From positions 62,001-126,000 of the forward strand of contig NZ_PPXG01000008.1 of assembly GCF_002909485.1 (NCBI RefSeq): a stretch of 64,000 bases of DNA. Direction: 5' to 3'. Of this stretch, positions 46,872-60,717 are shown in pieces; position 1 is the stretch's first letter, and each line of letters opens with the position of its first letter. The notes under the pieces were generated by a model. It was not told the DNA's origin, did no database searches, and worked only from the letters and a program-made list of their open reading frames with translations. This stretch comes from Stutzerimonas stutzeri. GTDB lineage: Bacteria > Pseudomonadota > Gammaproteobacteria > Pseudomonadales > Pseudomonadaceae. A program made the translations under genes and the position numbers.

Positions 46872-48722
46872 TCATTCCACCGTTACGGATTTAGCCAAAT
46901 TGCGTGGCTGGTCGACGTCCGTCCCGCGCAGTACGGCAACGTAGTACGACAGCAGCTGCAGCGGCAGCGTGTAGAGGATCGGGGCCAGCACATCGTGAAT
47001 ATGCGGCATGCTGACGATAAAGGTGCCCTCGCCATTTTCGATGCCTGCCTCGCGATCGGCAAAGACGATCAACTCACCGCCTCGGGCGCGCACTTCCTGC
47101 AGGTTGGACTTGAGCTTTTCGAGCAGCTCGTTGTTCGGCGCCACTGTGACCACCGGCATATCCGCATCCACAAGCGCCAGCGGGCCATGCTTGAGTTCAC
47201 CAGCCGGATAAGCCTCGGCATGGATATAGGATATCTCCTTGAGCTTGAGCGCTCCCTCCATCGCCACCGGGTACTGCGCGCCGCGGCCGAGGAACAGGGT
47301 GTGATGCTTTTCGGCGAAGTGCTCGGCGATCTTTTCTACCGTGGTGTCCATCGCCAGCGCCTCGCCCAGGCGCGTCGGCAAGCGACGCAGTTCGTCTACC
47401 AGCTCCGCTTCCAGCGCAGGGGACAAGGTGCCGCGCACCTGCCCCAGCGACAGCGTAAGCAGCAGCAGACCTACCAGCTGTGTGGTGAACGCCTTGGTCG
47501 ATGCCACGCCGATTTCCGGCCCAGCCTGGGTCAGCAACGTCAGGTCAGATTCACGTACCAGAGAGCTGATGCCGACGTTGCAGATCGCCAGGCTGGCCAG
47601 ATAGCGCCCTTCCTGCTCGGTACGCGCCTTCGCATTTCGCAGCGCAGCGAGCGAATCAGCAGTTTCTCCGGACTGGGAGATGGTGACGAACAGGGTATCG
47701 GGCTGCACCACAACCTTGCGGTAGCGAAACTCGCTGGCGACCTCGACCTGGCAGGGAATGCCGGCCAGCTCTTCCAACCAGTAACGCGCCACCATACCGG
47801 CGTGATAGCTGGTACCACAGGCGACGATTTGCACATTGCGAACCCTGGCGAACAGTTCAGCTGCCTGCGGTCCGAATGCCTGTACCAATACCTGATGATC
47901 CCCAAGGCGGCCCTCCAGGGTGCGCTGCACGACCTTGGGCTGCTCGTGGATCTCCTTGAGCATGAAGTGACGATACTCGCCCTTGTCGGCGGCTTCAGCG
48001 CCCTCGTGGTACTGCACGCTTTCACGCTGAACAGCCCGGCCGGTGACATCCCATATCTGAACGTTGTCGCGACGGATCTCGGCAATGTCGCCTTCTTCCA
48101 GATACATGAAACGATCAGTCACCTGACGCAGCGCCAGCTGGTCCGAAGCGAGGAAGTTCTCGCCCAGACCAAGGCCGATCACCAGCGGGCTTCCGCTACG
48201 TGCAGCCAGCAGGCGATCCGGTTGCTTGGCGCTGATCACCGCCAAACCGTAAGCACCGTGCAGCTCTTTTACAGCCTCCTTGAGCGCCAGCGCGAGGTCG
48301 CCGAGGGAATCTAGCTTGTGATGCAACAGGTGCACGATGACTTCGGTGTCGGTATCGGACAGGAACACGTAGCCCAGGCCCTTGAGCTGCGCTCGCAGCG
48401 CCTCGTGATTCTCGATGATGCCGTTGTGCACGACGGCCAGATCATCACCGGAAAAGTGCGGGTGAGCGTTACGCTCGCACGGTGCGCCATGGGTCGCCCA
48501 TCGCGTGTGCGCGATACCCAGGCGGCCGGTCATCTGAGCCTGCTGCTGCGCCTGCTCCAGTTCGGCGACCTTGCCGTTGCGACGTAGGCGTTCCAGAGTA
48601 CCGCTGTCATCCAGCACAGCGAAGCCAGCGCTGTCATAGCCACGGTATTCGAGGCGTTTGAGGCCCTCAAGAAGGATCGCGGTGATGTTGCGTTCGGCGA
48701 CAGCGCCAACAATGCCACACAT
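46872..48722 (-). CDS. glmS: Glutamine--fructose-6-phosphate aminotransferase (GlcN-6-P synthase)
   Basis: 616 residues. The true start is ATG 48720-48722 so that Cys2 ([11 protein letters not shown]) becomes the N-terminal nucleophile of the glutaminase domain; residues upstream are not coding. Glutaminase signatures include [18 protein letters not shown]. Two SIS domains follow ([20 protein letters not shown] and [20 protein letters not shown]; then [20 protein letters not shown] and the C-terminal LAKSVTVE). It makes glucosamine 6-phosphate, first step to UDP-GlcNAc. No glmS ribozyme is expected or seen. Two bases after glmR. Confidence 0.96.
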   Translation of the reverse strand: MCGIVGAVAERNITAILLEGLKRLEYRGYDSAGFAVLDDSGTLERLRRNGKVAELEQAQQQAQMTGRLGIAHTRWATHGAPCERNAHPHFSGDDLAVVHNGIIENHEALRAQLKGLGYVFLSDTDTEVIVHLLHHKLDSLGDLALALKEAVKELHGAYGLAVISAKQPDRLLAARSGSPLVIGLGLGENFLASDQLALRQVTDRFMYLEEGDIAEIRRDNVQIWDVTGRAVQRESVQYHEGAEAADKGEYRHFMLKEIHEQPKVVQRTLEGRLGDHQVLVQAFGPQAAELFARVRNVQIVACGTSYHAGMVARYWLEELAGIPCQVEVASEFRYRKVVVQPDTLFVTISQSGETADSLAALRNAKARTEQEGRYLASLAICNVGISSLVRESDLTLLTQAGPEIGVASTKAFTTQLVGLLLLTLSLGQVRGTLSPALEAELVDELRRLPTRLGEALAMDTTVEKIAEHFAEKHHTLFLGRGAQYPVAMEGALKLKEISYIHAEAYPAGELKHGPLALVDADMPVVTVAPNNELLEKLKSNLQEVRARGGELIVFADREAGIENGEGTFIVSMPHIHDVLAPILYTLPLQLLSYYVAVLRGTDVDQPRNLAKSVTVE

Positions 48723-48724
48723 GC

Positions 48725-49507
48725 TCAAGTCTCCAGATTGGTTTCGACTGCCACGCAGATCAGCTTGACGCCGCGGGCCAGAATGCAGCTACGCGCCTCG
48801 TCGCTGAGGCGCTCATCGGTAATCAGGGTATGCACGCTGCCCCATGGCAGCTCGAGATTGGGGATGCGACGTCCGATCTTGTCGGCTTCGACCAGCACGA
48901 TGACTTCACGGGCAACGTCGGCCATCACCCGGGACAACCCTAGCAGTTCGTTGAAAGTGGTGGTTCCACGTTCGAGATCGATGCCGTCGGCACCGATGAA
49001 CAGCTGATCGAAGTCATAGGAGCGCAACACCTGCTCGGCGACCTGCCCCTGAAAGGACTCGGAATGCGGATCCCAGGTGCCGCCGGTCATCAATAGAACC
49101 GGTTCATGCTCCAGTTCGCGCAGGGCGTTAACTACGCTCAGCGAATTGGTCATCACCACCAGCCCATGCTTGTGACCCAACTGCGGAATCATTGCGGCCG
49201 TAGTCGTGCCGCTATCGATGATGATTCGCGCGTGCTCTCGAATGCAGCCAACCGCTGCGCCGGCGATCGCCTGCTTCCAGGGTGAAACAGGTTGCACGTT
49301 GTCGCCAATGAGCTCTTGCGGCAACGGCACCGCACCGCCGTAGCGGCGCAGCAGCAGACCGTTCTTTTCCAGGGCAGTGAGGTCTTTGCGAATGGTGACT
49401 TCGGACGTCTCGAAGCGCCGCGACAGCTCGTCCACGCTCACCTCCCCACGCTCGGTGAGCAGGGCGAGAATGGCGTGACGACGCTGCGGCGTGTTGCGCT
49501 TCGACAT
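48725..49507 (-). CDS. glmR: DeoR family regulator (GlmR-type)
   Basis: 260 residues, start at 49505-49507. N-terminal DeoR helix-turn-helix ([20 protein letters not shown], then [19 protein letters not shown]), C-terminal sugar-phosphate sensor domain ([36 protein letters not shown]). Between glmU and glmS as in Pseudomonas, where the gene is called glmR. It is expected to sense an amino sugar phosphate and set glmS expression. A palindrome fitting DeoR proteins lies 8 bases before its start. Confidence 0.9.
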   Translation of the reverse strand: MSKRNTPQRRHAILALLTERGEVSVDELSRRFETSEVTIRKDLTALEKNGLLLRRYGGAVPLPQELIGDNVQPVSPWKQAIAGAAVGCIREHARIIIDSGTTTAAMIPQLGHKHGLVVMTNSLSVVNALRELEHEPVLLMTGGTWDPHSESFQGQVAEQVLRSYDFDQLFIGADGIDLERGTTTFNELLGLSRVMADVAREVIVLVEADKIGRRIPNLELPWGSVHTLITDERLSDEARSCILARGVKLICVAVETNLET

Positions 49508-49514
49508 TTATATG

Positions 49515-49527
49515 TTTCGATCCGAAA
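49515..49527. promoter_or_regulatory. Possible DeoR-type operator (TTTCG palindrome) upstream of glmR
   Basis: TTTCGATCCGAAA, a near-perfect palindrome of TTTCG/CGAAA half sites as used by GlpR and other DeoR proteins, just before the glmR start. A wider inverted repeat of ATATGTTT/AAACATAT arms (49510-49517 and 49543-49550) surrounds it. Autoregulation is inferred. Confidence 0.45.
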
Positions 49528-49665
49528 GATAATGGCGCGAATCAAAACATATGTCGGTGGTGGGTGCAAGCCGAGAACGGTGGGCAACGACTGCCGTACT
49601 ACTGCGCCGCGTTCGGTCTGTCTATGGACTAAAGACCACCCTACGGCGCTGGAGCCTCTTTGCGC

Positions 49666-51027
49666 CTATGACTTCTTCACCGGCCGCTGCCAACCCTCGA
49701 TATTGCGCTGACGACCGCGACCCAAACCAAGGGTATTCGCCGGCACATCATCGGTTATGGTCGAACCAGCCCCGGTCGTAGCGCCATCACCCAGATTCAG
49801 CGGTGCAACCAGCGAGCTGTTGGAGCCAATGAAGACATCTTCGCCCATCACCGTCTTGAACTTGTTGGCGCCATCGTAGTTGCAGGTGATGGTGCCGGCG
49901 CCGATGTTGGTCCGTGCGCCGATCTCGGCGTCACCCAGATAGCTGAGGTGGCCGGCCTTTGCGCCATCGCCCAGCGTTGCGTTCTTCAACTCGACGAAGT
50001 TACCCACATGCGCCTTGGCACCGAGCACGCTACCGGGACGCAGGCGGGCAAACGGACCGCAATCGGCGCACTCGCCGACCAGCGCTCCCTCGAGGTGAGA
50101 GTTAGCCTTGACGATCGCGCCGCGGCGTAGCGTGCTGTCCTTGATCACGCAGTTCGGTCCGATCTGCACATCATCTTCGATGACCACACTGCCTTCGAGC
50201 ACCACGTTGATGTCGATCAGCACGTCCCGCCCGATACACACCTCGCCGCGTAGATCGAAACGAGCCGGATCGCGCAGTGTTACTCCCTGTGACATCAGCC
50301 TGCGGGCGGCGCGCTGCTGGTAATGACGCTCAAGCTCGGCAAGCTGAATACGGTCGTTGGCGCCCTGCACTTCCATGGCGTGCAGCGGCTGCTCTGTGGC
50401 CACGCGCAGACCATCGGATACGGCCATGGCAATCACGTCGGTCAGGTAATACTCACCCTGCGCATTGCTGTTGGACAGACGCCCCAGCCATTCGCCGATA
50501 CGGCTTCCCGGCACAGCCAGAATTCCGGTGTTGCCTTCACGAATCGCGCGCTGCTCATCGCTGGCATCCTTGTGCTCGACGATTGCCTGCACCTCACCGC
50601 TGTGGTCCCGAACGATCCGCCCATAGCCACTGGGGTCATCCAGCACCACGGTCAGCAAAGCCAACTGTTCAGGCCCGACCTTCTGCAACAGACGCTGCAG
50701 GGTGTCGGCTTCGATTAGCGGAACATCGCCATAGAGAATCAGCACGCGCTCGGCCGACAAATTTGGCAGGGCCTGAGCCACAGCATGTCCGGTGCCCAAT
50801 TGCTCGGCCTGAACCACGTAGCTGAGGTCATCACCAGCCAAACGCTGACGGACCTGTTCGGCGCCATGCCCGATCACGACCTGAATGCTTCGCGGCTGCA
50901 ACGCGCGGGCGGTATCGATGACATGGCCGAGCATGGATTTGCCGGCAACGGGATGCAGCACCTTGGGCAGCGCCGAGCGCATACGTGTGCCCTGGCCTGC
51001 CGCGAGAATGACGATATCGAGAGACAT
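49666..51027 (-). CDS. glmU: Bifunctional GlcNAc-1-P uridyltransferase / GlcN-1-P acetyltransferase
   Basis: 453 residues from ATG 51025-51027 ([20 protein letters not shown]); a longer upstream frame is not family-like. N-terminal nucleotidyltransferase has [20 protein letters not shown] and LYGDVPLI. The C-terminal left-handed beta-helix holds hexapeptide repeats, including [20 protein letters not shown] and [15 protein letters not shown]. It makes UDP-GlcNAc for peptidoglycan and LPS. Sits between the ATP synthase operon and glmR, as in Pseudomonas. Confidence 0.97.
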   Translation of the reverse strand: MSLDIVILAAGQGTRMRSALPKVLHPVAGKSMLGHVIDTARALQPRSIQVVIGHGAEQVRQRLAGDDLSYVVQAEQLGTGHAVAQALPNLSAERVLILYGDVPLIEADTLQRLLQKVGPEQLALLTVVLDDPSGYGRIVRDHSGEVQAIVEHKDASDEQRAIREGNTGILAVPGSRIGEWLGRLSNSNAQGEYYLTDVIAMAVSDGLRVATEQPLHAMEVQGANDRIQLAELERHYQQRAARRLMSQGVTLRDPARFDLRGEVCIGRDVLIDINVVLEGSVVIEDDVQIGPNCVIKDSTLRRGAIVKANSHLEGALVGECADCGPFARLRPGSVLGAKAHVGNFVELKNATLGDGAKAGHLSYLGDAEIGARTNIGAGTITCNYDGANKFKTVMGEDVFIGSNSSLVAPLNLGDGATTGAGSTITDDVPANTLGLGRGRQRNIEGWQRPVKKS

Positions 51028-51119
51028 GAAACGATTCCTGAACGGTATCGGCCCGACAGTCCCCCACGCGGTACGCCCTGGGTTTCTGTTCGTCGGCACC
51101 GGCAAATGGCAGAAAAAGA

Positions 51120-51145
51120 AAAAGGGTAGCCAAGGCTACCCTTTT
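51120..51145. terminator. Terminator of the ATP synthase operon
   Basis: A perfect 12-base stem (AAAAGGGTAGCC-AA-GGCTACCCTTTT). On the minus strand it is followed by CTTTTTCT, a good U-tract for transcripts leaving atpC. Confidence 0.9.
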
Positions 51146-51173
51146 ACTCGTGCGCGATGAAGTCGCTGATCGA

Positions 51174-51602
51174 TCAGTGCCGACCGTACTTCTTGCGCAG
51201 CTGCTCGACGGTACGCAGCTGTGCTGCGGCCTCGGCCAGACGAGCGGCCGCGGAGCCGTAGTCGAAATCCGCGCCCTTCTCGTGCAACGCTTTTTCAGCA
51301 GCCTTGACGGCAGCCTGAGCAGCAGCCTCGTCGATGTCCTTGGCGCGCGTAGCGGTATCGGCGAGAACCTTCACCATGTCCGGCTGAACTTCGATGAAGC
51401 CACCGGAAATGTAAAAGATTTCTTCTCCGCCACCCTGCTTGATCACCCGCACCGGACCGGGCTTGAGATCAGTCAGCAAAGGCGCGTGACCCGGCAGGAT
51501 ACCGATGTCACCAAGGTTCCCGTGGGCGATGACCATTTCCACCAGCCCCGAGAACAGCTCCCCTTCCGCACTGACGATGTCGCAATGGACTGTCATAGCC
51601 AT
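51174..51602 (-). CDS. atpC: ATP synthase F1 epsilon subunit
   Basis: 142 residues. I choose ATG 51600-51602 ([20 protein letters not shown]) over ATG 51608, because the upstream AGG fits it better and the family begins MA(I/M)TVHCD. The beta-sandwich has [20 protein letters not shown]; the C-terminal helical pair starts at [20 protein letters not shown]. It couples the central stalk and inhibits ATP hydrolysis. Last gene of the atp operon. Confidence 0.95.
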   Translation of the reverse strand: MAMTVHCDIVSAEGELFSGLVEMVIAHGNLGDIGILPGHAPLLTDLKPGPVRVIKQGGGEEIFYISGGFIEVQPDMVKVLADTATRAKDIDEAAAQAAVKAAEKALHEKGADFDYGSAAARLAEAAAQLRTVEQLRKKYGRH

Positions 51603-51654
51603 GTTCATGCCTCGGTAATCAGCCCGGCCGGCAATCGCCGGTCAGGCTGGATTG

Positions 51655-51672
51655 GCGCCCGCAAGCGGGCGC
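51655..51672 (-). other. Intercistronic hairpin between atpD and atpC
   Basis: GCGCCCGC-AA-GCGGGCGC, an 8-base perfect stem, 5 bases after the atpD stop and without a T-run. Likely an mRNA-stabilising structure and not a terminator, because atpC must still be transcribed. Confidence 0.55.
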
Positions 51673-51677
51673 GCCAG

Positions 51678-53084
<1,407 letters not shown>

Positions 53085-53951
53085 TTAAACCGCGGCAGCG
53101 CCGCCGACGATTTCCGAAATTTCCTGAGTGATCGCAGCCTGACGGGCCTTGTTGTAGACCAGTTGCAGGTCGCCAATCAGCTCACCGGCGTTGTCGGTTG
53201 CGTTCTTCATGGCAATCATCCGCGCGGCCTGTTCGGCTGCGCCGTTCTCAACCACTGCCTGATAGGCTTGGGACTCGATATAACGCACCAGCAGGGCATC
53301 CAGCAGCTGCTGGGCATCCGGCTCGTAGAGGTAGTCCCACTGACCTTTCTTGACCTGCTCGGCGTTCTCTTCTGCGGCCAGTGGCAGCAGCTGATCGACC
53401 GTAGGTTTCTGGGTCATGGTGTTGATGAACTTGTTGGATACCAGGTACAAGCGATCAATACGGCCCTCGTGGAAACCGTCCAGCATGACCTTGACGCTAC
53501 CAATCAGATCAGTGATCGATGGCTCTTCGCCGAGGTTGCCGATCGCCGCGACGACGTTACCGCCGAAGCTGCGGAAAAAGCTCGCGCCCTTGTTGCCGAT
53601 CACGCAGAGGTCGACTTCGACCTTCTGATCGTGCCATTCCTTCATGTTCTTGATCAGCGCCTTGAACAGGTTGGTGTTCAAACCACCACAAAGACCACGA
53701 TCAGTAGACACGATGATGTAGCCGACACGCTTGACCGGACGCTCCACCATGAACGGATGACGGTATTCCGGGTTGGCACCGGCCAGATGGCCGATGACCT
53801 GCCGGATGCGCTCCGCATATGGGCGGCTGGCAGCCATGCGCATTTGTGCCCTGCGCATCTTGCTGACCGCCACCTTTTCCATGGCGCTGGTGATCTTCTG
53901 CGTGCTTTTGATGCTCGCAATCTTGCTGCGAATCTCTTTTGCGCCTGCCAT
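53085..53951 (-). CDS. atpG: ATP synthase F1 gamma subunit
   Basis: 288 residues (family about 286). N-terminal and C-terminal helices form the rotor coiled coil: [20 protein letters not shown], then [16 protein letters not shown], and [40 protein letters not shown]. The central domain has [16 protein letters not shown]. It transmits torque between the c-ring and the catalytic head. Confidence 0.97.
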   Translation of the reverse strand: MAGAKEIRSKIASIKSTQKITSAMEKVAVSKMRRAQMRMAASRPYAERIRQVIGHLAGANPEYRHPFMVERPVKRVGYIIVSTDRGLCGGLNTNLFKALIKNMKEWHDQKVEVDLCVIGNKGASFFRSFGGNVVAAIGNLGEEPSITDLIGSVKVMLDGFHEGRIDRLYLVSNKFINTMTQKPTVDQLLPLAAEENAEQVKKGQWDYLYEPDAQQLLDALLVRYIESQAYQAVVENGAAEQAARMIAMKNATDNAGELIGDLQLVYNKARQAAITQEISEIVGGAAAV

Positions 53952-54001
53952 TTGACACCTATCGGGTTAGCAGGCGGGAGCCTTTCGGCCCCCGCTGCGG
54001 C

Positions 54002-55546
<1,545 letters not shown>

Positions 55547-55561
55547 GCCATGACCCTCAAA

Positions 55562-56098
55562 TCAGGATTTCAACGATTCGGCCAACTGGCTCAGTTTGCC
55601 GCGGATCGAACCGTCGACAACCACATCACCGGCGCGAATCAACACGCCGCCGATCAGCGCAGGATTAACGGCCTGCTGGAGGTTGACGGTGCGATCTAGC
55701 CGCTTCGACAAGGCGGCAGCCAAAGTTTGGAGTTGCTCGTTGCTGAGCTCGAAAGCGGTTTCAACTTCTGCTTCAAGCGTTTTCTCGGCTTGCGCCTTGA
55801 TGTCCTCGTACAGCTCCCACACGGTCGGCAGGACCGACAGGCGATTGTTCTCGCCAAGGGTCTGGACGTAGTTGCGGAAAGCTTCATCCACATCGTCACC
55901 GAGTAGACGCACCAGCCCCTGAAGCTTGCTTTCGCTAGACAGGCGGGGGTCGTTCAGCAACGCTGCGACTTCTGGGACTTCAACAGCGATGGCGGCCAGG
56001 TTCAGCATTTTGGACCAGGAGTCGGTCTTTCCTGCGGCGCTGGCGAACTCGAAAGCGGCTTTCGCGTAAGGCCGAGCAAGCGTCTGGGTATTGATCAT
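55562..56098 (-). CDS. atpH: ATP synthase F1 delta subunit
   Basis: 178 residues, ATG 56096-56098 (MINTQTLARPYAKAAFEFAS). The C-terminal conserved block reads NPALIGGVLIRAGDVVVDGS, then IRGKLSQLAESLKS. It forms the top of the peripheral stalk, linking alpha to b. Confidence 0.96.
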   Translation of the reverse strand: MINTQTLARPYAKAAFEFASAAGKTDSWSKMLNLAAIAVEVPEVAALLNDPRLSSESKLQGLVRLLGDDVDEAFRNYVQTLGENNRLSVLPTVWELYEDIKAQAEKTLEAEVETAFELSNEQLQTLAAALSKRLDRTVNLQQAVNPALIGGVLIRAGDVVVDGSIRGKLSQLAESLKS

Positions 56099-56110
56099 CG
56101 CTTGCCTCGC

Positions 56111-56581
56111 TTAGAGTTGGGAGGCCAGTTTTTCGACCAGCTCGTTGTGCACCTTGGCGTCCACATGGGACTCCAGGATCTTCTCCGCACCAGCAACGGC
56201 AAGAGCCGCAACCTGAGTGCGCAGTTCGTCCCGGGCGCGGTTCACTTCCTGTTCGATCTCGGCGCGGGCACCGGCGATCAGGCGCTCACCCTCAGAGCGA
56301 GCCTGCTGCTTGGCTTCCTCGATAATCAGATTGGCGTGCTTATTCGCCTGCTCGAGGATCTGGGCAACCTGCTCCTTGGTTTCACGGAGCGAGTGGGAAG
56401 CTTTTTCCTGGGCCAGTTGCAGATCGCGCTGAGCGCGGCCGGCAGCATCCAGACCTTCGGCAATTTTCTTCTGGCGAGCTTGCATGGCGCTGGTGATAGG
56501 CGGCCAAACAAACTTCATGCAGAACCAGACGAAAATAGCGAAGGCAATCGTTTGACCGAACAGCGTCAGATTAATGTTCAC
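56111..56581 (-). CDS. atpF: ATP synthase F0 subunit b
   Basis: 156 residues, ATG 56579-56581. One N-terminal transmembrane helix ([20 protein letters not shown]), then a long charged coiled coil ([20 protein letters not shown] and on) that forms the peripheral stalk dimer. Standard length (156) and sequence. Confidence 0.97.
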   Translation of the reverse strand: MNINLTLFGQTIAFAIFVWFCMKFVWPPITSAMQARQKKIAEGLDAAGRAQRDLQLAQEKASHSLRETKEQVAQILEQANKHANLIIEEAKQQARSEGERLIAGARAEIEQEVNRARDELRTQVAALAVAGAEKILESHVDAKVHNELVEKLASQL

Positions 56582-56629
56582 TGATCTACCTCATGCTATC
56601 TCGTTGTTTCCCGGGTGCTGAAGCCTAAC

Positions 56630-56650
56630 CGGCAGGGCAACGCCCTGCCG
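56630..56650 (-). other. Intercistronic hairpin between atpE and atpF
   Basis: CGGCAGGGC-AAC-GCCCTGCCG, a perfect 9-base stem, 18 bases after the atpE stop and with no T-run. Probably stabilises atpE mRNA or tunes expression, since subunit c is needed in about ten copies per complex. Confidence 0.6.
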
Positions 56651-56668
56651 CTCGGACGGGTCAGCGAA

Positions 56669-56944
<276 letters not shown>

Positions 56945-56980
56945 TCAAGTTTGCTACGGGTTTACGGTCGCTTTCGCGTC

Positions 56981-57841
<861 letters not shown>

Positions 57842-57848
57842 TCAATGC

Positions 57849-58247
57849 TCAATGCTTCGGATTATTTTTCATCAGCAGGAGCGCGCTCGCGGAGGTGCCT
57901 AGTACCAGCACGTAACCGACGAACAGGGCAACCGGCTCCAGCGGTCGCACTCCCACGAACACCAGCGCAAAAAGCGCTGCTGCCAGAATTTGTTTCCCCA
58001 TCTGCCCAGACCATAAGGACTGAATGATCGCCCTGGCCGAGCGTGCGCCAAAGTAACGAAAAGCCTTGTACGCGAAATACACGTTCGCCGACAGCGCAAT
58101 CAGACCGCCGAGCAGCGCGGAGTAGCCGGCGACAATACCAAAAACCAACCCACATGAGACAGCGGTCACTACTACGACCATTGCCTGAATCAGCAAAACG
58201 CGAAAAGCCGGGAGACGATGGAAGGGTGTTCTGTTGTGTATGTTCAC
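57849..58247 (-). CDS. atpI: ATP synthase protein I
   Basis: 132 residues starting at a GTG (58245-58247). Four hydrophobic helices: VLLIQAMVVVVTAVSCGLVF, YSALLGGLIALSANVYFAYK, GKQILAAALFALVFVGVRPL and PVALFVGYVLVLGTSASALL. AtpI helps assemble the c-ring. First gene of the operon; the promoter should lie between it and parB (58248-58380), where the palindrome TACAAAAATTTTGTA (58366-58380) is also found. Confidence 0.9.
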   Translation of the reverse strand: MNIHNRTPFHRLPAFRVLLIQAMVVVVTAVSCGLVFGIVAGYSALLGGLIALSANVYFAYKAFRYFGARSARAIIQSLWSGQMGKQILAAALFALVFVGVRPLEPVALFVGYVLVLGTSASALLLMKNNPKH

Positions 58248-58380
58248 CTGAATTCCATCGTCGCAGCAGGCTGCGTAAATAATTGTCCGCAGTCAAAAAA
58301 GCGCGGCGAGTATAGGAGCAGGCCAGCCAGGGTTCAACACTCAGGTAGTAATTTCCGACTGGCACTACAAAAATTTTGTA

Positions 58381-59253
58381 TCAACGAATGTGAGCCAGTA
58401 CACCCTGCAGTTCATCCAGCGAACTGTAGCGGATCACCAGCTGCCCTTTGCCCTTCTGGCCGTGCTTGATCTGTACCGGCGAGCCCAGGCGTTCGGCCAG
58501 ACGCTGTTCCAGACGGCTGATGTCAGGATCCACCTTGACCTCGGCCTTGGGCGCTTCTTTGCTAGTCAGCCACTGGCGCACGAAGGCCTCGGTCTGCCGA
58601 ACGGTGAGTCCACGTGCGACAACATGCCGCGCACCCTCTACCTGCTGGTCCGCCGGCAAACCAAGCAGGGCACGCGCGTGGCCCATCTCCAGGTCACCAT
58701 GGGACAGCAGCGTTTTAATCTCTTCGGGCAGGGCGATCAGGCGCAGCAAGTTGCTCACGGAAACCCGCGACTTGCCAACGGCGTCGGCCACCTGCTGCTG
58801 GGTAAGCTGGAATTCCTGCTGCAGACGCTGAAGCGCCACAGCCTCTTCGATCGGATTGAGATCTTCGCGCTGGATGTTCTCGATCAACGCCATGGCGATG
58901 GCGGTTTCGTCCGGCACCTCACGGACCAGTGACGGTACGCGTTCCAGTCCAGCCTGCTGGCAGGCGCGCCAGCGGCGTTCGCCGGCGATGATCTCGTAAC
59001 GGCCACCGCTGATCGGGCGCACGACGATAGGCTGCATCACACCGTGATTCTTGATCGACTGGGCCAGCTCTTCCAGGGCTTGGGGATCCATATCGCGGCG
59101 CGGCTGATATTTACCGCGCTGGATCAGCTCCAGCGGCAGATGCTGGAGTTCACGAGTATCGACCTTCGCAGCCTCTTCCTGCATCGCCGTAACACTGGCG
59201 CCGCCGAGCAGGGCGTCGAGTCCCCGTCCTAGACCTCTTTTCTTGGTCGCCAT
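58381..59253 (-). CDS. parB: Chromosome partitioning protein ParB
   Basis: 290 residues. N-terminal KKRGLGRGLDALLGG, the CTPase/clamp motif GERRWRACQQAGLERVPSLV (GERRxRA box), the helix-turn-helix QQQVADAVGKSRVSVSNLLR, and a C-terminal dimer domain ending ELQGVLAHIR. It loads at parS, spreads as a CTP clamp and recruits SMC. The start is 9 bases after the parA stop. A parS-like site lies at 38493-38508. Confidence 0.97.
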   Translation of the reverse strand: MATKKRGLGRGLDALLGGASVTAMQEEAAKVDTRELQHLPLELIQRGKYQPRRDMDPQALEELAQSIKNHGVMQPIVVRPISGGRYEIIAGERRWRACQQAGLERVPSLVREVPDETAIAMALIENIQREDLNPIEEAVALQRLQQEFQLTQQQVADAVGKSRVSVSNLLRLIALPEEIKTLLSHGDLEMGHARALLGLPADQQVEGARHVVARGLTVRQTEAFVRQWLTSKEAPKAEVKVDPDISRLEQRLAERLGSPVQIKHGQKGKGQLVIRYSSLDELQGVLAHIR

Positions 59254-59262
59254 GAATAGTCC

Positions 59263-60051
59263 TTATGCGGGGGCACCACGGGCCGACCGCCGCTGGCGTC
59301 GCGACAGTTCGCCCGCCAGGGCCAGATAGGCCAGAGCGCCCTTGGATTGCTTGTCGTAGACCAGCGCCGGCATACCGTGGCTCGGGGCCTCGGCGAGCCG
59401 GACGTTGCGCGGAATGACGGTGTCGTAGAGTTTGTCGCCGAAATGCGCTTTGAGCTGTTCGGAAACGTCGTTGGTCAGGCTGCTGCGCGGGTCGTACATG
59501 GTGCGCAACAGACCCTCGATCTTCAGGCTCGGATTGAGCGCCTGTGCGATGCGCTGGATCGAATTGACCAGATCGGTAAGCCCCTCGAGGGCGTAGTACT
59601 CGCACTGCATGGGAATGATCACGCTATCGGCAGCAGTCAATGCGTTGATAGTCAGCATTGACAGCGATGGCGGGCAATCGATGAGGATGTAGTCGTAGTT
59701 CTCACGTACCGGAGCCAGCGCTTCGCGCAAGCGCTTTTCCTTGGCCGGCAGATTCAGCAACGCCACCTCGGCCGCGGTTAGATCGCGGTTCGCCGGCAGC
59801 AATTGGTAGCCGCCATGCTCGGAAAACTGCATGGCATCCACCAGGCTGCATGCACCGATCAGCACGTCGTAGATCGAATATTCGAGGCCGAGCTTGTCTA
59901 CACCACTACCCGTGGTGGCATTGCCCTGAGGATCGAGGTCGATCAGCAGCACGCGCCGGCGGGTAGCAACCAGAGAAGCCGCCAGGTTGATGCAGGTGGT
60001 GGTCTTGGCGACACCGCCTTTCTGGTTGGCAATGGCGAAAACTTTAGCCAT
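59263..60051 (-). CDS. parA: Chromosome partitioning ATPase ParA (Soj)
   Basis: 262 residues. MAKVFAIANQKGGVAKTTTC holds the deviant Walker A (KGGVAKTT; the residue before the second Lys is Ala instead of the more usual Gly). LLIDLDPQGNATTGSG is Walker A', and DYILIDCPPSLSMLTINAL is Walker B. It makes a DNA-bound ATP gradient that pulls ParB-parS complexes. Between rsmG and parB, as across gammaproteobacteria. Confidence 0.97.
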   Translation of the reverse strand: MAKVFAIANQKGGVAKTTTCINLAASLVATRRRVLLIDLDPQGNATTGSGVDKLGLEYSIYDVLIGACSLVDAMQFSEHGGYQLLPANRDLTAAEVALLNLPAKEKRLREALAPVRENYDYILIDCPPSLSMLTINALTAADSVIIPMQCEYYALEGLTDLVNSIQRIAQALNPSLKIEGLLRTMYDPRSSLTNDVSEQLKAHFGDKLYDTVIPRNVRLAEAPSHGMPALVYDKQSKGALAYLALAGELSRRQRRSARGAPA

Positions 60052-60069
60052 GGTCAGTGTCTGTCCGGG

Positions 60070-60717
60070 TCATGAAGTGCGGCGCAGTATCAACAGATGG
60101 CGCTGGCCTTGGCAACCGGGAACCTTGAGTACGTGACAGGCATCGAGGCGAAAATCAGCGGGCAGCCGTTGCAGCTCGTCGTCCGGCTGTACGCCCTTCA
60201 TGGCCAACCAGCGAGTGCTGACATTGCCAAGGTGGCGCGTCCAATTGGCGAAGTCCTCTAGCGAGCTGAAGGCGCGCGAGGTGATGCCGTCAAAGGCCGC
60301 CAGTGGCTGGAATTGCTCGACTCGGCTGTGCACGACCTCAAGGTTGGTCAGTTTCAGTTCCAGCTTGACCTGTGTCAGAAAGCGCGTCTTCTTGCCGTTG
60401 GAGTCCAGCAGCGTGAAGTCCCGGTCAGGAAAGAGGATCGCCAGTGGTACGCCAGGCATGCCGCCACCGCTGCCGACGTCCAGCCAGGTCCGGCCCGCCT
60501 CGGCGACGAAGGGCACCACACTCAGGCTGTCGAGCAGGTGACGTGACACCATTTCGTCAGGGTCACGTACCGCAGTGAGGTTGTAGGCCTTGTTCCACTT
60601 GATCAGCAGAGCCAGATAGGCAAGCAGCTGCTGCTGTTGTCCTTCACTCAACTCGATGCCGAGTTCCCCGGCGCCACGAACGAGCTCGGCAGCATGGGCG
60701 TCACTGACCAGATTCAT
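60070..60717 (-). CDS. rsmG: 16S rRNA (guanine527-N7)-methyltransferase
   Basis: 215 residues, ATG 60715-60717 overlapping the mnmG stop by one base. The SAM-binding motif is [20 protein letters not shown], followed by [15 protein letters not shown] and [15 protein letters not shown]. It methylates G527 of 16S rRNA; loss can give streptomycin resistance. Older name gidB. Standard length. Confidence 0.96.
   Translation of the reverse strand: MNLVSDAHAAELVRGAGELGIELSEGQQQQLLAYLALLIKWNKAYNLTAVRDPDEMVSRHLLDSLSVVPFVAEAGRTWLDVGSGGGMPGVPLAILFPDRDFTLLDSNGKKTRFLTQVKLELKLTNLEVVHSRVEQFQPLAAFDGITSRAFSSLEDFANWTRHLGNVSTRWLAMKGVQPDDELQRLPADFRLDACHVLKVPGCQGQRHLLILRRTS

Noticed and set aside
46794..48314. 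506-codon plus-strand frame over glmS
   Set aside because: Antisense shadow of glmS, whose catalytic motifs are intact.
48722..48728. Longer glmS start two codons upstream
   Set aside because: GlmS needs the N-terminal Cys after Met removal, so the ATG at 48720-48722 must be the start.
58366..58380. Palindrome TACAAAAATTTTGTA as parB terminator
   Set aside because: AT-only stem with no GC core is unlikely to terminate transcription; could be chance in the atpI promoter region.
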